Below are positions 23,065 to 32,746 of a stretch of 64,000 nt of DNA, piece after piece. Each line of letters opens with the position of its first letter. Positions within the stretch are counted from its first letter, which is position 1. The stretch covers positions 42,856,294 to 42,920,293 of the forward strand of contig NC_079474.1 in NCBI RefSeq assembly GCF_026230105.1. Reading direction: 5' to 3'. Under the pieces are notes generated by a model. The model was not told the origin of the DNA and searched no databases. It worked only from the letters and a program-made list of their open reading frames with translations. The DNA comes from Diorhabda sublineata. Taxonomy: Eukaryota; Arthropoda; Insecta; Coleoptera; Chrysomelidae. A program made the position numbers and the translations under genes.

Positions 23065-23830
23065 TATTCTTACTTACGTTAATGTATTCCATAGATCTCA
23101 TTTGGTTTCCCATGAGTATCATTTCTCGTCTCAACCTTATAGCTTGTTCCAGTAATTGATTCTATCCCTATCTGCCTTCTTACCAAGTGTTTTCTCTATT
23201 GTCCTATAGTCGATTCCACAAAAAGTTTTATCTGCCCCTACTTTTCCTCCATTCCAGTACATCTCGGAACCCAAGGAATCTCATGACATTAGAGTACAAA
23301 GCTGCTGTGCTACCAGACAGGATGATAATCTTCGCTTCTACTTTCTATATTGAACGGGACACATTTTTCATTTGCATGTATTTCTACTTGAAAAATAACT
23401 GATATCTTTCCCAATCATTGGTTTTGGACCCGTACAGTTCTGTCTGCTCATTTGGAACCATCCGAATACCATTTAATGGTATATATTTATGTTAATGTTT
23501 AGTACGGTGTTTAGACTCAATTTTTTCTCAAAGATAAATTTTTTTGATCTTCCTGAAGCAGGACAAGCTTCGATTTAACTATGGTAGTTTCGATTCGACA
23601 AATTATTTTTTTTAAATGTCCGTATTATGGAAGTGTCGGTACTTATTCGTTATACCACCACCACGGACTCTGCGAAGTATGAATATAAAAGTGTTTGGAT
23701 GGGGTGGAAGACTATTTTATATAAAGAAATGGCGGAGAGAGTGAAAAAAATAATTTTTTTTTGAAAATTTTTTTTTCCAAAATTTTGTGAAATTTTAAAA
23801 GGTGTACTAGGCGGCATTATTTACATATGT
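23065..23830. other. Intergenic, no gene seen
   Basis: The + strand frame at 23187-23402 has no recognisable motif. Confidence 0.4.
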
Positions 23831-23833
23831 GTT

Positions 23834-24634
23834 TCATAAATAAATTTTATGATTTTCATTTTCATCTTTTTTGGGATTATGTATTTTCTGCCTCAATTTT
23901 AATTGCTTCCCTTCTAAAACACTGTATTTCGTCGTTATTATTATTATTATGCTATCGTGCAGGGTCTTAGGCACGACGCCAGTTGCTGACATAATAACTG
24001 GGACTATTTCAACATTTTCGCTGTTTAATCTCAATTGCGAGATCCGCGTATTTGGCCAGTTTATTCTGGTGTTTGTTGAGAATGTTATATAGCTATAACA
24101 ACAAGAAGGACTGAATTGACTCTTCTATCAACCACCACTATGTCAGGTCTGTTATTCGTCACCTGTCTATCGGTGATAATGGACCTATCGTAGTAGAGTC
24201 TAAAATTGACATTTTCGAGCACCTTCTGCGGCTGGTACTTGTAATACGGTGTATACGTATTGAGAAGACCGAACTTTTTGGCCAGTTTCTGGTGGATGAT
24301 GTGGCACACTTGGTTATGCCGGTGTAGATAGTCGGTATTAGCTAACACATTACAAGGAGATGTTATATGTTGGATGGTCAGAAGGTTGGAAGTCAGATTC
24401 TGGCGATGCGAGGTTGACAGGTGAATAATACTTATCCGTTTTGGATATAATCCGGTGCAGAGTTGAGACTTCCGATTTAATATGAAAGAATTCACGTAGT
24501 TTCATTACCTGTCGAGAGTGCAGGTTGATAAGGTCGATCAAGCCTCTTCCACCCTTCTTTCGGGGTAATGTTGTTCTAATAGTGGATGACTTCGGGTGGT
24601 GGTTGTTGTTCTTCGTCATCATTGTTCGTGTCAA
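23834..24634 (-). pseudogene. R2-like LINE 3' region with degraded restriction-like endonuclease
   Basis: Minus-strand frames in order read GGRGLIDLINLHSRQVMKLR (24500s), HRIISKTDKYYSPVNL, IQHITSPCNVLANTDYLHRH (about 24320), NQVCHIIHQKLAKKFGL, TPYYKYQPQKVLEN, LYYDRSIITDR, NRPDIVVVD, then ATGVVPKTLHDS (about 23990). This is the C-terminal half of R2-type non-LTR elements, in which a Zn-knuckle-like region is followed by a PD-(D/E)xK endonuclease. The PD is kept. The later acidic position (usually IDIAIP) reads VVIAI, so the nuclease should be dead. The reverse transcriptase itself is missing. Confidence 0.65.
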
Positions 24635-24639
24635 CCTCT

Positions 24640-25240
24640 GAATACCATCTAGCTCTGTTTTCGTCCACTTCAGGATTCCAAACGAGTACCTTAAAACAGG
24701 TATGGTATAACGAAGAAGCTTTGTTTAAGTTTCTCATCTATAATAGAATTTAATTGTACCACCTAGAACTTTGGAATTAATATTCACAATTTTCTTCCCA
24801 ATAACTGAATTTTTTTTTTGTATTTAGTGATAAAATTCCAATCCGGCAACATCGCTCGCGTCACAGACTCGCGGACATGTACATACCCATGAATCAGCAG
24901 ATCCTTGACGTCCGCGAGCCGATAGTAAGAAGTGCGCGCGGGGGGGACGTACCACAGGCACGCGGTCGGCACTTTGAACGGCAGCCACCCGCGGTCAAAG
25001 GCGGAGCTTTCCCACGAGCGTGAGCGTGACGCACACAGGCACGTGTGACCGCTGAGCTCTCTCTCTTTTTATTACCGTCTCCGTTGCGAGATTGCCCGAT
25101 GCTATGTTGCCGTATCTTTTATAATTGCTCGCCAAATACTACTTAGATTAAAACTACGCAGTATTCGTGAAATATCAATATTCTCATACATTTGATTGAA
25201 ATATTATCGGGTCACAGTACCGCGTTGATGTATTTAACTG
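24640..25240. other. Intergenic, with a GC-rich island at 24835-25110
   Basis: 24835-25110 holds gtcacagactcgcggacatg, gtgcgcgcgggggggacgt and cccacgagcgtgagcgtgac, in sharp contrast to the AT-rich flanks. The minus-strand frame at 24784-24972 across it has no known motif. It could be the terminal part of an unclassified element or a regulatory CpG-rich segment. I cannot decide which. Confidence 0.4.
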
Positions 25241-25244
25241 TGAA

Positions 25245-26120
25245 TTGTACCTTACGCGAGGAAGAATAAAGAAGAAAATCCAAGGTGACATATATTCGAC
25301 ATATATCTTTCCTCATCCTGGTTCTATATTGTTACTCCACCTCTTTCGTGGTCGACCTCTACTCCGGGTTCCAATTGGAGATTTATCCCTTGCTATTTTC
25401 ACCAGTATATCGTCTATCAATCGACTTATAATTTGGTTCCGTTGTTTTTTACGCTGTGATACCCATTCGTTATCTACGTCACGCAATCGTCTGATATTTT
25501 CGCTTCTTTTTCAGTCTAATAGTATTTTTGTCGAGAGAATTTGCATTTCTTTGGTCTTCAAGGGTTGTTTCGTTTTTGATGTTTCTAGTCTTGTTTTTGG
25601 TGTATAAGTCATTGTTGGTCTGATTATCGCTTTGTAAATTCGTGCGTCTGTTTCTTGTCTTAGGTATTTATTCCGCCATACTGCTTTATGAAGACATCCC
25701 GCGACATTATTTACTCTAGTTTTTTGTTCTCTTTCTCCGTCTCCTATGTCTCCATAATTGGTTATGTCAATTCCACTCTCTGTTGTATTATTAGACTTTT
25801 TAGTTCTAATTTGCATCTAATTTGATGTTGCCATGCATTAGGTTTTTTCAGTCGAGATAGTGATATCATACTGTTTTCCCGTGAGATTAAAGATATTTGA
25901 TAAATAATCTTTGAAGATCAGTTTCGGCACATATTATGGCGTCATCAGCATAGCACAGGATTTTGTTTTCTCTGTCAGCCAATCCCAAATATTTGCCTAG
26001 CCGCATCTTTTTTATGATTTCATCCATTATTAAGTGTTTATATGAATAACATGGGAGTAAGCAAGTCTCCTTGTCTGTTACCGCTATTGACTGGTATGGT
26101 TTTTGTTTGTTTACCATTAA
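25245..26120 (-). pseudogene. LINE relic, reverse transcriptase with YADD plus C-terminal region
   Basis: On the minus strand, 25887-26117 gives KETCLLPCYSYKHLIMDEI and ILCYADDAIICAETD, with the YADD catalytic pair intact (25941-25952). Further down, 25511-25816 gives CLHKAVWRNKYLRQETDARI, IYKAIIRP and LKTKEMQIL, and 25250-25400 ends in a GRPRKRW-like basic patch. This is the palm-to-C-terminus order of a Jockey/RTE-like LINE. GVRQGCLLSP is reduced to TDKETCLLPC, the YG-E-W segment is changed, and frames shift. A related fragment lies at 31900-32195. Confidence 0.75.
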
Positions 26121-26124
26121 TGCG

Positions 26125-26625
26125 AGCCTCTTTGAGCATATGTTTTTGCCTCTACCTGCAGTTCTTCTGAGTGAACTGACTAGACTAGTGAGACTGTTGC
26201 TGGTCCCAAACTCGGGAACAAAAGGAGGGTTGAGGATCCAGGTTAGCAGTTCGCCCCTCTGAACACAGATAACCGGTTCAAATTACTGATAGAAGGCCTT
26301 GGATTCGATGTATATGAAAGACTGAAAAGATCATTTTTCAAAGTGCTAGAAAGTTGTTAACGAAGTGTTTTCTATATATTATATCACCCCATAATCAATT
26401 CAAAATAATACACTAATAACCTAACCTAACAAATTTCTCTTACAAACCATAATAATAGTGTCCGTTATATCTTTATTTTATATGAGCGTATGCTAATATT
26501 TTGTCGGCGAGTGCGACAAGTTAAAACTTGCAAGTAAGAGATGATTTGTTTATTCCTGTTTAAAATAACTTGAAGAATTAAAATGACCCTTCACCACAGG
26601 AAGACATATCAAATTATTATTAGAC
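26125..26625. other. Intergenic, no gene seen
   Basis: 26170-26290 contains a mixed-composition stretch that may be the 5' side of a LINE, but no frame is readable. Confidence 0.35.
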
Positions 26626-26630
26626 TGTTT

Positions 26631-26936
26631 TTAATATTCAGTCATCGCTTTCTCTTCTTGAACTCGACAACGTCGCATACGCAAAACTTGTAAATTTAGA
26701 AATCCCACACCACCCACCTGTAACATATCTGGAAGTTTCAAATACATCGTTGACGCAACGCAGGTATCCTGAGGGATTCCTTGTTTAAGTTTTACGTCCG
26801 TGGTTTCAGTTTCGCCCTGCCAGGCACTACGATGAGGTGGTAGTTTTCCTGCTTGCTCTTTACCTATGCTTGTTGTGAGGCCGTATTCTAGTCGTAGACA
26901 GGACAGGATTTCAGAAATACGAGTACGTAATTCCAA
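26631..26936 (-). pseudogene. Possible reverse-transcriptase fragment
   Basis: The minus-strand frame contains TDVKLKQGIPQDTCVAS followed by TMYLKLPDML. This resembles the GVPQGSxLxPxLYxxYxxDxP motif of Jockey-type reverse transcriptases, with the G and S changed. The 101-residue frame is otherwise unrecognised. The call rests on one motif only. Confidence 0.3.
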
Positions 26937-27078
26937 CGGATGAAAAGGATATTGTTGAAAGCAGAAAGGCAGTTTAGTCTACCAAACATAAATTAAAATT
27001 ATCCGTACATACGAACATTCAAAGGAAATAATGAAAAAAAAAAACGAAATTTGGAAGCGATACTAAAAATTAAATATA

Positions 27079-27565
27079 CGGGGTGATTCTAAATTCATGC
27101 GGCAAAATTCAGGAGGCGATTGCTCGTATGAGATTAATTTTCTCAGCCCACCTTTTTCCGAGATATCACCTTTAAAATGTGGTGACTAAAATTGAGTTTT
27201 TATTTTTTTTTTCTAATGAGACGTCTATGAGACGTAGGCAAGGTATTTAGGCTAGAGGTGGTAATTTCCAGCATTTATTATGAATCGTATTATATTATAA
27301 ATTGTGGTGCTTATTTTTTTCTCTGCAGCTATTGTTTTGTGGAAAAAAATTAAGAATAAAAAATATTTTTAAATAAAATAAGGATTTTAAGTTATAAGTT
27401 TATTCCATGAAAATTTTGATATGAAATAAAGGAAGGGTTGCTAATTTCACTTCCGTATACTGTAACAGGAATATTGAAAAAATACCCGTAGTTAGTCCAC
27501 TTCTAGTCACAACATTCTAAGGGCGATATCTCGTAAAGGGATGGGCCGAGGAACTTTTGTTAAGG
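27079..27565. mobile_element. MITE with imperfect inverted ends
   Basis: The left part (27145-27195: ctcagcccacctttttccga, then gatatcacctttaaaatgtg, then gtgact) is matched in inverse by the right part (27505-27560, whose complement reads cctcggcccatccctttacg, then agatatcgcccttagaatgt, then tgtgact). The left end carries a ggggtgattctaaattcatg phrase typical of transposon termini. The space between is AT-rich and non-coding. The outermost right end looks eroded. Confidence 0.6.
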
Positions 27566-27569
27566 GAAA

Positions 27570-28145
27570 AATATAATTTTTCATAAATATATTGAACTTT
27601 CTTTCTATTGCTATTTTATGAAAACGTCGCAAATATTAATCAATATATTTGCTAATGGTATAACTAAATGTATCAGATGTAAATGTTTTTTATCATTTTT
27701 TTATGTTGATACTTCACAATTAATCTTCACGAATATTCTATTTTTCAGTTTTGATGTAAGAAAAAACGTCAAAAACATAACAAAACAAGCAACTTTTCCG
27801 TATAAAACCACATCACATATGTAAAGTCGGACATCAGGTGGGTTATTCCATATTCTGCAGTTTTCTTTCTGAATAGAATAGGACAAAACATTCCATTATC
27901 ATGAAAAAGTATGGCCTACGCGATTATCTAAGTTCTAGAAGGAAAAATAGAAAATATTCCCCTCTTTTAGGGTCGTCTAAAGTTATTCCGCAACAATTAC
28001 ACCTTCAATAAGGCTTAATTAAACATTTTGTTATGATTTTTGTATGAAAAATTCCCTAAAATAAATGACGGAAAAATGGACGAAGATATTCTCGTTTCAC
28101 CTCAAATCATGGAGCCATATATATAAACAGCTCAACAAGCCTTAT
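27570..28145. other. Intergenic, no gene seen
   Basis: AT-rich. The frames at 27618-27886 are short and lack motifs. Confidence 0.4.
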
Positions 28146-28149
28146 AGGC

Positions 28150-28800
28150 CTTATAGTCGCTCTACTGCTTTCCTCCATCTATTTTTGTTCATCGTTGCTT
28201 CACGCCAGTTCTCCTTTTCTATTCTTTCTAAATCTTCTCTAAATGCTTCTATCCATTTTTCCGTTTGTCTCCTTCTCCTCTTAACACTCTTTCCACCCAA
28301 CTGTCTTCGTCCATTCTGGGTATACGCCCCATCTAACCACATACCCCATGTCAGCGTCACCATACAGTACTTTGATCTCTGTATTCGTTCTTCTTCTTCA
28401 CTCGTTTTGCACTCGCACTCCTCCGAAAATCTTTCTTAGTGCCTTTCTCTCCCATATGTTTATTATGTTTTCTTCTTTTTTCTCTCTGGTTTCACCTCTT
28501 TCGTTTGTCACTGTCACTCCCAGGTACTCGAACTCTTGGACTTTTTCAAATCTATACTCCTTATTTTGCTCTGTCGTCACTTTTTATTGGTTGCAGCTAT
28601 TCAGATCCCTTCCCATCGCCATATATTTGGTCTTTTGCTCATTTATGCGCAGTCCATATTCTTTTGATATCTTTTCAAAGAGTAGGAACATTTTTTCTAG
28701 ATACTTTTTCGTTCTACTCGTTTTTGTAAATCATCTCCTGGGTCCCCATGCCACTACTTCCCAGGATCATTTCAAAAACCTCTTTTTGTTTCAAGCTTTT
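28150..28800 (-). pseudogene. LINE 3' region, internally deleted
   Basis: On the minus strand, 28398-28580 reads KVQEFEYLGVTVTNERGETR and then WERKALRKIFGG. 28151-28363 reads RRRRQTEKWIEAFREDLERI and NRWRKAVERL. These match the F-YLGV-x-T/S segment, the WERKxLRxIFG segment and the GRPRxxWxxxVxxDL...WxxxV end of Jockey/RTE-like elements. The part that normally separates FEYLG from WERK is missing and the WLGH segment is altered. The long + strand frames at 28065-28851 are its antisense shadow. Confidence 0.7.
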
Positions 28801-28854
28801 CCGATAGAGTTAACAAAAGACAAAATATTCGAGGAAATACGAATGATCTAGTGA

Positions 28855-29960
28855 AACTAGCAATATAAAAACGGTTTATTATAAAAAAGATTTATTCCTT
28901 GAACTCACATTTCGTTTTTTTTTTTGAGAATGCTAATGCTAGCTGTGGGGAAAGTTTTCTTCATGCCATTTCACAGATGAAAGAACGCTATCAGAGCAAT
29001 TGAAGCTCAAGATTTTGGCAAATTACTGTTGGACGTTAAAAAAGAACAAGAAGCTAAATTCACCGGAAAATCCTAAATAGTAAATTCATAATGAACTTTT
29101 TTACCTTTTTTTTCATTTGAGGCGGGCTTAGTCAATAAAAAACCAATAATATTTTTGGATTATTTATTCTTATTAACAATCATCCATCGTATTTTGCGTA
29201 TTTCTTCCGTTTTACTTTTTATTGCAAACGGTTCAAGTTTTTCTCTGGTGGCGTTTTAGCTAATGTTTAACAATGGATACAGTTTTAAGGAAATTCTCTT
29301 TTCAGTGGAATTGAGTGTAATTCATATTACGTCTGTGATTATGAATAAAAAAATAGAATAGTAACTCATCAAGATCGTATACTTCTTGCTGCAAATTTCC
29401 GAATTTTCTCGGATTTTTTATTGATCGGTGTCAAGTCCTAGATTGTTTCCCATTATAAAAACATTACTTGGGTTTCAGATTGTAGTGTAATCAATATTAT
29501 ATTGTAAAATAATATTATTCCTAATTTTTTATTCTAGGCATCAATTAGGTTCACTAAATTAAGTAATTTCCATCAAGATTTCTAAAAACTAACTAGTATC
29601 GATTTCTAATTTCACTATCACATTTGAGAGAATGAAAAATGCAACTGTTTGGTTGAAAAAAGTGGGAAAATAGTTTTTAACAATTTCCTCTATTTATATA
29701 TTTAGAGTAATAACCCGGTTTCGATAATATTGATAAATTAAGTCCGTTCCAGTATAATTTCTTGAAATACTACTATGAAAAAAAAATCACATCAACAGAT
29801 AAAAGTATTTACACATCTATGTATGTTAATTATGAACAAAAGGTGAAATACCATGCTTTTTGGATAGAGATAAGATTAAAGTATATCACTATTATCACAA
29901 ACAATAGGTTTTTTTTTCTTTCAAAAAATGTATGGTGTAATTGATAGTTGTGAATCTGAA
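28855..29960. other. Intergenic, no gene seen
   Basis: Very AT-rich. No motif on either strand. Confidence 0.45.
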
Positions 29961-29967
29961 TTTGTTG

Positions 29968-31700
29968 AGGAGCGTCCACATTATGCCGAAACACACCGTT
30001 CGGCTTATGCCGAGCGGCATGTTTGGTTCGGCCCATTCGGGTCGGCACGACGTCCATATTGACTATGCAGTATAGACGTCCCGAATTTTCGCCGAACCGC
30101 GTAGTTGTGAAAAATCATTTCAGCATTGAGCGTGAATTGCGTGATTCGTGCAAAACAATGATGGGATTCTGGCTGCAGCTGTTGGTATTATCATCTGCGT
30201 TGCAGCTCGGCAGAGCCGATGTCGTCGCTCTCGAAGATATTGGATTCGCCCCAGCATTCTCTATAGCCGAAAAAAGTACAGGACTAGCGAATTTATGAAA
30301 TACTTACTTCTTGATCAAGCCGATGAGCTGAATCTAGAATACAAAAATGACTTAGGGTTCAGCAACTTCTTCAAGATGAATTTAACTGATTTTGAAATCC
30401 TCCTTAGAATTACTGAACTCAAAATTTCTAAAAACAACAAACAATTCCAGCAAGTGAACGCCTCGCTGTAACTCCACGCTTCATTGCGACTGGTGATTCA
30501 TTACATACGCTGATGTATAGCATGAAAATATCGAAGCAATCATTGTGATGTGATGATTATAGGATATCTACTATATCTAATTTCAATTCTAACGGCATCT
30601 GATGCCATTTGACAAAATTCTTCTATTTAACTTCTTTCCTTAACGGTCCACATCAGCCAAGATGATACAAAGGAGTTTAAATGTATTTATGATAATTCGA
30701 TTTTGAGGGTATTCAAATTGATAAAATCATGTTTAAAATCTACTAAATTCGTTGTTTCATATGTTCAAACATCACAATAACTTCAATTTATATTTAAAAA
30801 GAATTATATTGAATTGTATATTAATTAAATAAAATCATGATAGTTACGTAATTCTATTTAACTCCCATATTTTTTATAATATAAACAAGATTAAATTAAA
30901 TCCGAATAGAGTGTTAGCTAATATAATACATATCCGTGTCTGATAGAAATGACACGTTCACGAACAATTTTTTTAAAAACAACCTTGAATGAAAAATCCT
31001 AACCTCAAATTACAACCTCTAACGACCTATATTACAGCAGGTTGACATTCAAAGCCGAAACAAGTGAATGCACAAACACAGGATGGCTCATGGCTTGCTA
31101 AGCTTCGATGATCCGTAGCTATTTAGATGACAAGGGAACCAACAGGTAGTTAACGCGATGTTGTCATATCTCTATTCATAATTTTAATTGATTAGTTCTT
31201 TTATATATCATCTATTCTAAATCCCCTATATTTTTTCCAGGTATTATTAATTTCGATATTGTTTAGTAACCATGTATTTTTACTCACTTTGCATATTTTT
31301 GTCGTGAGGTTAACATAAAACGGCTTTACAAATCATAACCGGAACTGAATAAAATGTTCTTTATGTTTAAAGCAAAACTAACATATTTCTCTTACTGGCG
31401 AATAAAACTATATTAACGTTGTTATTGCGACGAATTTTTCCTGCTTTCTCCATTTTTATTATAATTTTACAGCATTAGGAAAAATTAGTCATTCAATGAA
31501 AAATTACATAAAACTACGAAAGTTGGAATTCCATCAATTTTTATTCAAATTTTCTGTAGTCTTCTAAAAATCACAACAAATCGTATATACTTGGCAACGT
31601 AGTAATTCGTTAACGATAATTAAGAACAAGTAAGCATCGAATTGTATGCCAGAAGACCGAATGACATCGAGCTATGCCGAATGAGCATGGGAACGCGCCG
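29968..31700. mobile_element. Candidate extent of the second PIF/Harbinger element
   Basis: The left side (ggagcgtccacattatgccg, from about 29969) and the complement of the right side (ggcgcgttcccatgctcatt, ending near 31697) are loosely similar. Both are followed by repeated atgccga/cattcggcat motifs in otherwise AT-rich DNA. If these are the ends, the element is about 1.7 kb and holds the relic at 30150-30545. No clean 3-bp target duplication was found, so the limits are tentative. Confidence 0.35.
30150..30545 (+). pseudogene. PIF/Harbinger (HARBI1-like) transposase N-terminal relic
   Basis: The + strand reads SRCRRSRRYWIRPSIL, then RKKYRTSEFMKYLLLDQADE, GFSNFFKMNLTDFEILLRI and, after a +1 shift at about 30469, LAVTPRFIATGDSLHTLMYS with MKISKQS. 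The order (R-rRyWvrP, F-F-RM-xxxFxxLLxxI, TLRFLATGDSxxxLxYxFxIS) is that of the HARBI1/PIF N-terminal half up to the DNA-binding HTH region. The DDE catalytic half does not follow. The 30148 opening codon is GTG, so the first true Met is internal. It is unlikely to be a functional domesticated gene. Confidence 0.7.
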
Positions 31701-31899
31701 AGCTTGATGTATCACACACCGTTGCTAATATTGAAAAATTTAAGGGAAGCTAGGTAATAAAATTTTTTTTCCTTTCAGTAAAATGACTTTAAATAACTAG
31801 GATGTATAAGATAATATCTTAAAAAAAATGAAGAGTTTCTTTGACAAATTATATTGATGCAAAGCTGTAACGATTAACATGTGCTTCAAATACTTCTTC

Positions 31900-32195
31900 T
31901 TCTTTCTTTTATAATATGTCTTTTTAATTTTTCCTTCGATATCTTTCCTCATCCTTGCTCTAGATTGTCACTCCATCTCTTAAGACTTCTCACCTCGTCA
32001 TCTACTTCTCCATGACTGGTTATGTAAGTTCCAGTCCTAATTTGTATCTTATGGGCTCTTTTAATGTTGTCGTGAATATGTTTTTACCATTCGAAATAGT
32101 CATACTGTGAGATTGAAGGTATTAATAATCTTTGAAGATCATTATTTTTCGACACATAACATGGCGTCATCGGCATAGCACAGAATTTTCTTTAA
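31900..32195 (-). pseudogene. LINE fragment related to the one at 25245-26120
   Basis: 32010-32190 is similar to 25740-25970. The shared phrases are gactggttatgt, ctaattt, ttgaagatca, and gcgtcatcggcatagcacag, which on the minus strand encodes YADD (32166-32177). It is a second truncated copy of the same family. It ends about 370 bases upstream of the hairy start region, so it probably marks the edge of the hairy promoter. Confidence 0.65.
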
Positions 32196-32559
32196 ATACG
32201 ATTTTCAATATTTTTGAGGTCTTAAAGATTCTTCCATGCTCATTAATTTCAGGCAAATATAATGGAAGAAATATAAAAAATAAATTAATAGAATGCCTAT
32301 ATACCACCGAATATAAAAAATATCTTCTTAATCAGACTTTCAACACAAGTTACAAATTTAAAAAAAACTGATTGCACTTTTTCTTTGTTTGTTCAAAAGA
32401 AAAACGTGGCAACGTCGCGATCTGAATAGGATGCTGGATCGTGATACGACGAAGGACTAAACTTTATCCCGCATAACTTTGCAATGCGGCAGTATTTTGT
32501 TCTCACCGACGGTTTTGAGTAGTAGTGGTACTGTGGTAGTATTAAGTAGCGTTCGGCAA

Positions 32560-32566
32560 TCAGTTG
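32560..32566 (+). promoter_or_regulatory. Candidate initiator of hairy
   Basis: TCAGTTG matches the arthropod initiator consensus TCAGTY. With A at 32562 as +1, the 5' UTR would be 56 nt. No TATA box is present at -30. A GAACGT close to +25 to +30 is only loosely like a downstream promoter element. The start site is inferred from the motif alone. Confidence 0.45.
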
Positions 32567-32617
32567 TTGATAAGTCGGTGCGTTAGAACGTTGTGAGCGT
32601 GAGAGTGTGAGTTTACG

Positions 32618-32746
32618 ATGGTTACTACGACGAATTCCGTCACTAGTACGACAATGATTCAAACGAGCAGTATATCTCCGACGCCTAGTACACCCAGTAC
32701 GGGAGACAATAATGGGATTGCTAGGAGGATTAGTGATAATAGAAGG
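32618..32746 (+). CDS. h: hairy coding exon 1
   Basis: 43 codons, Ser/Thr-rich, ending in SDNRR, the start of the basic region. The donor is AGG|GTAAAT at 32747, and intron 1 is phase 0. Confidence 0.93.

Noticed and set aside
25245..25607. 120-residue + strand open frame
   Set aside because: It lies antisense to the LINE C-terminal region at 25245-26120 and has no motif of its own.
26170..26290. tRNA-like stretch (ggttcaaat, cctctgaac)
   Set aside because: No cloverleaf with an acceptor stem and anticodon arm can be formed from the flanking sequence.
28065..28851. Overlapping + strand frames of 96-167 residues
   Set aside because: They are the antisense of a LINE 3' region (minus strand 28150-28800). 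The Ser/Phe/Leu-rich composition is a by-product.
30023..30298. 91-residue + strand frame with a signal-peptide-like stretch
   Set aside because: The overlapping frame at 30150 matches a Harbinger transposase. This frame is its shadow.
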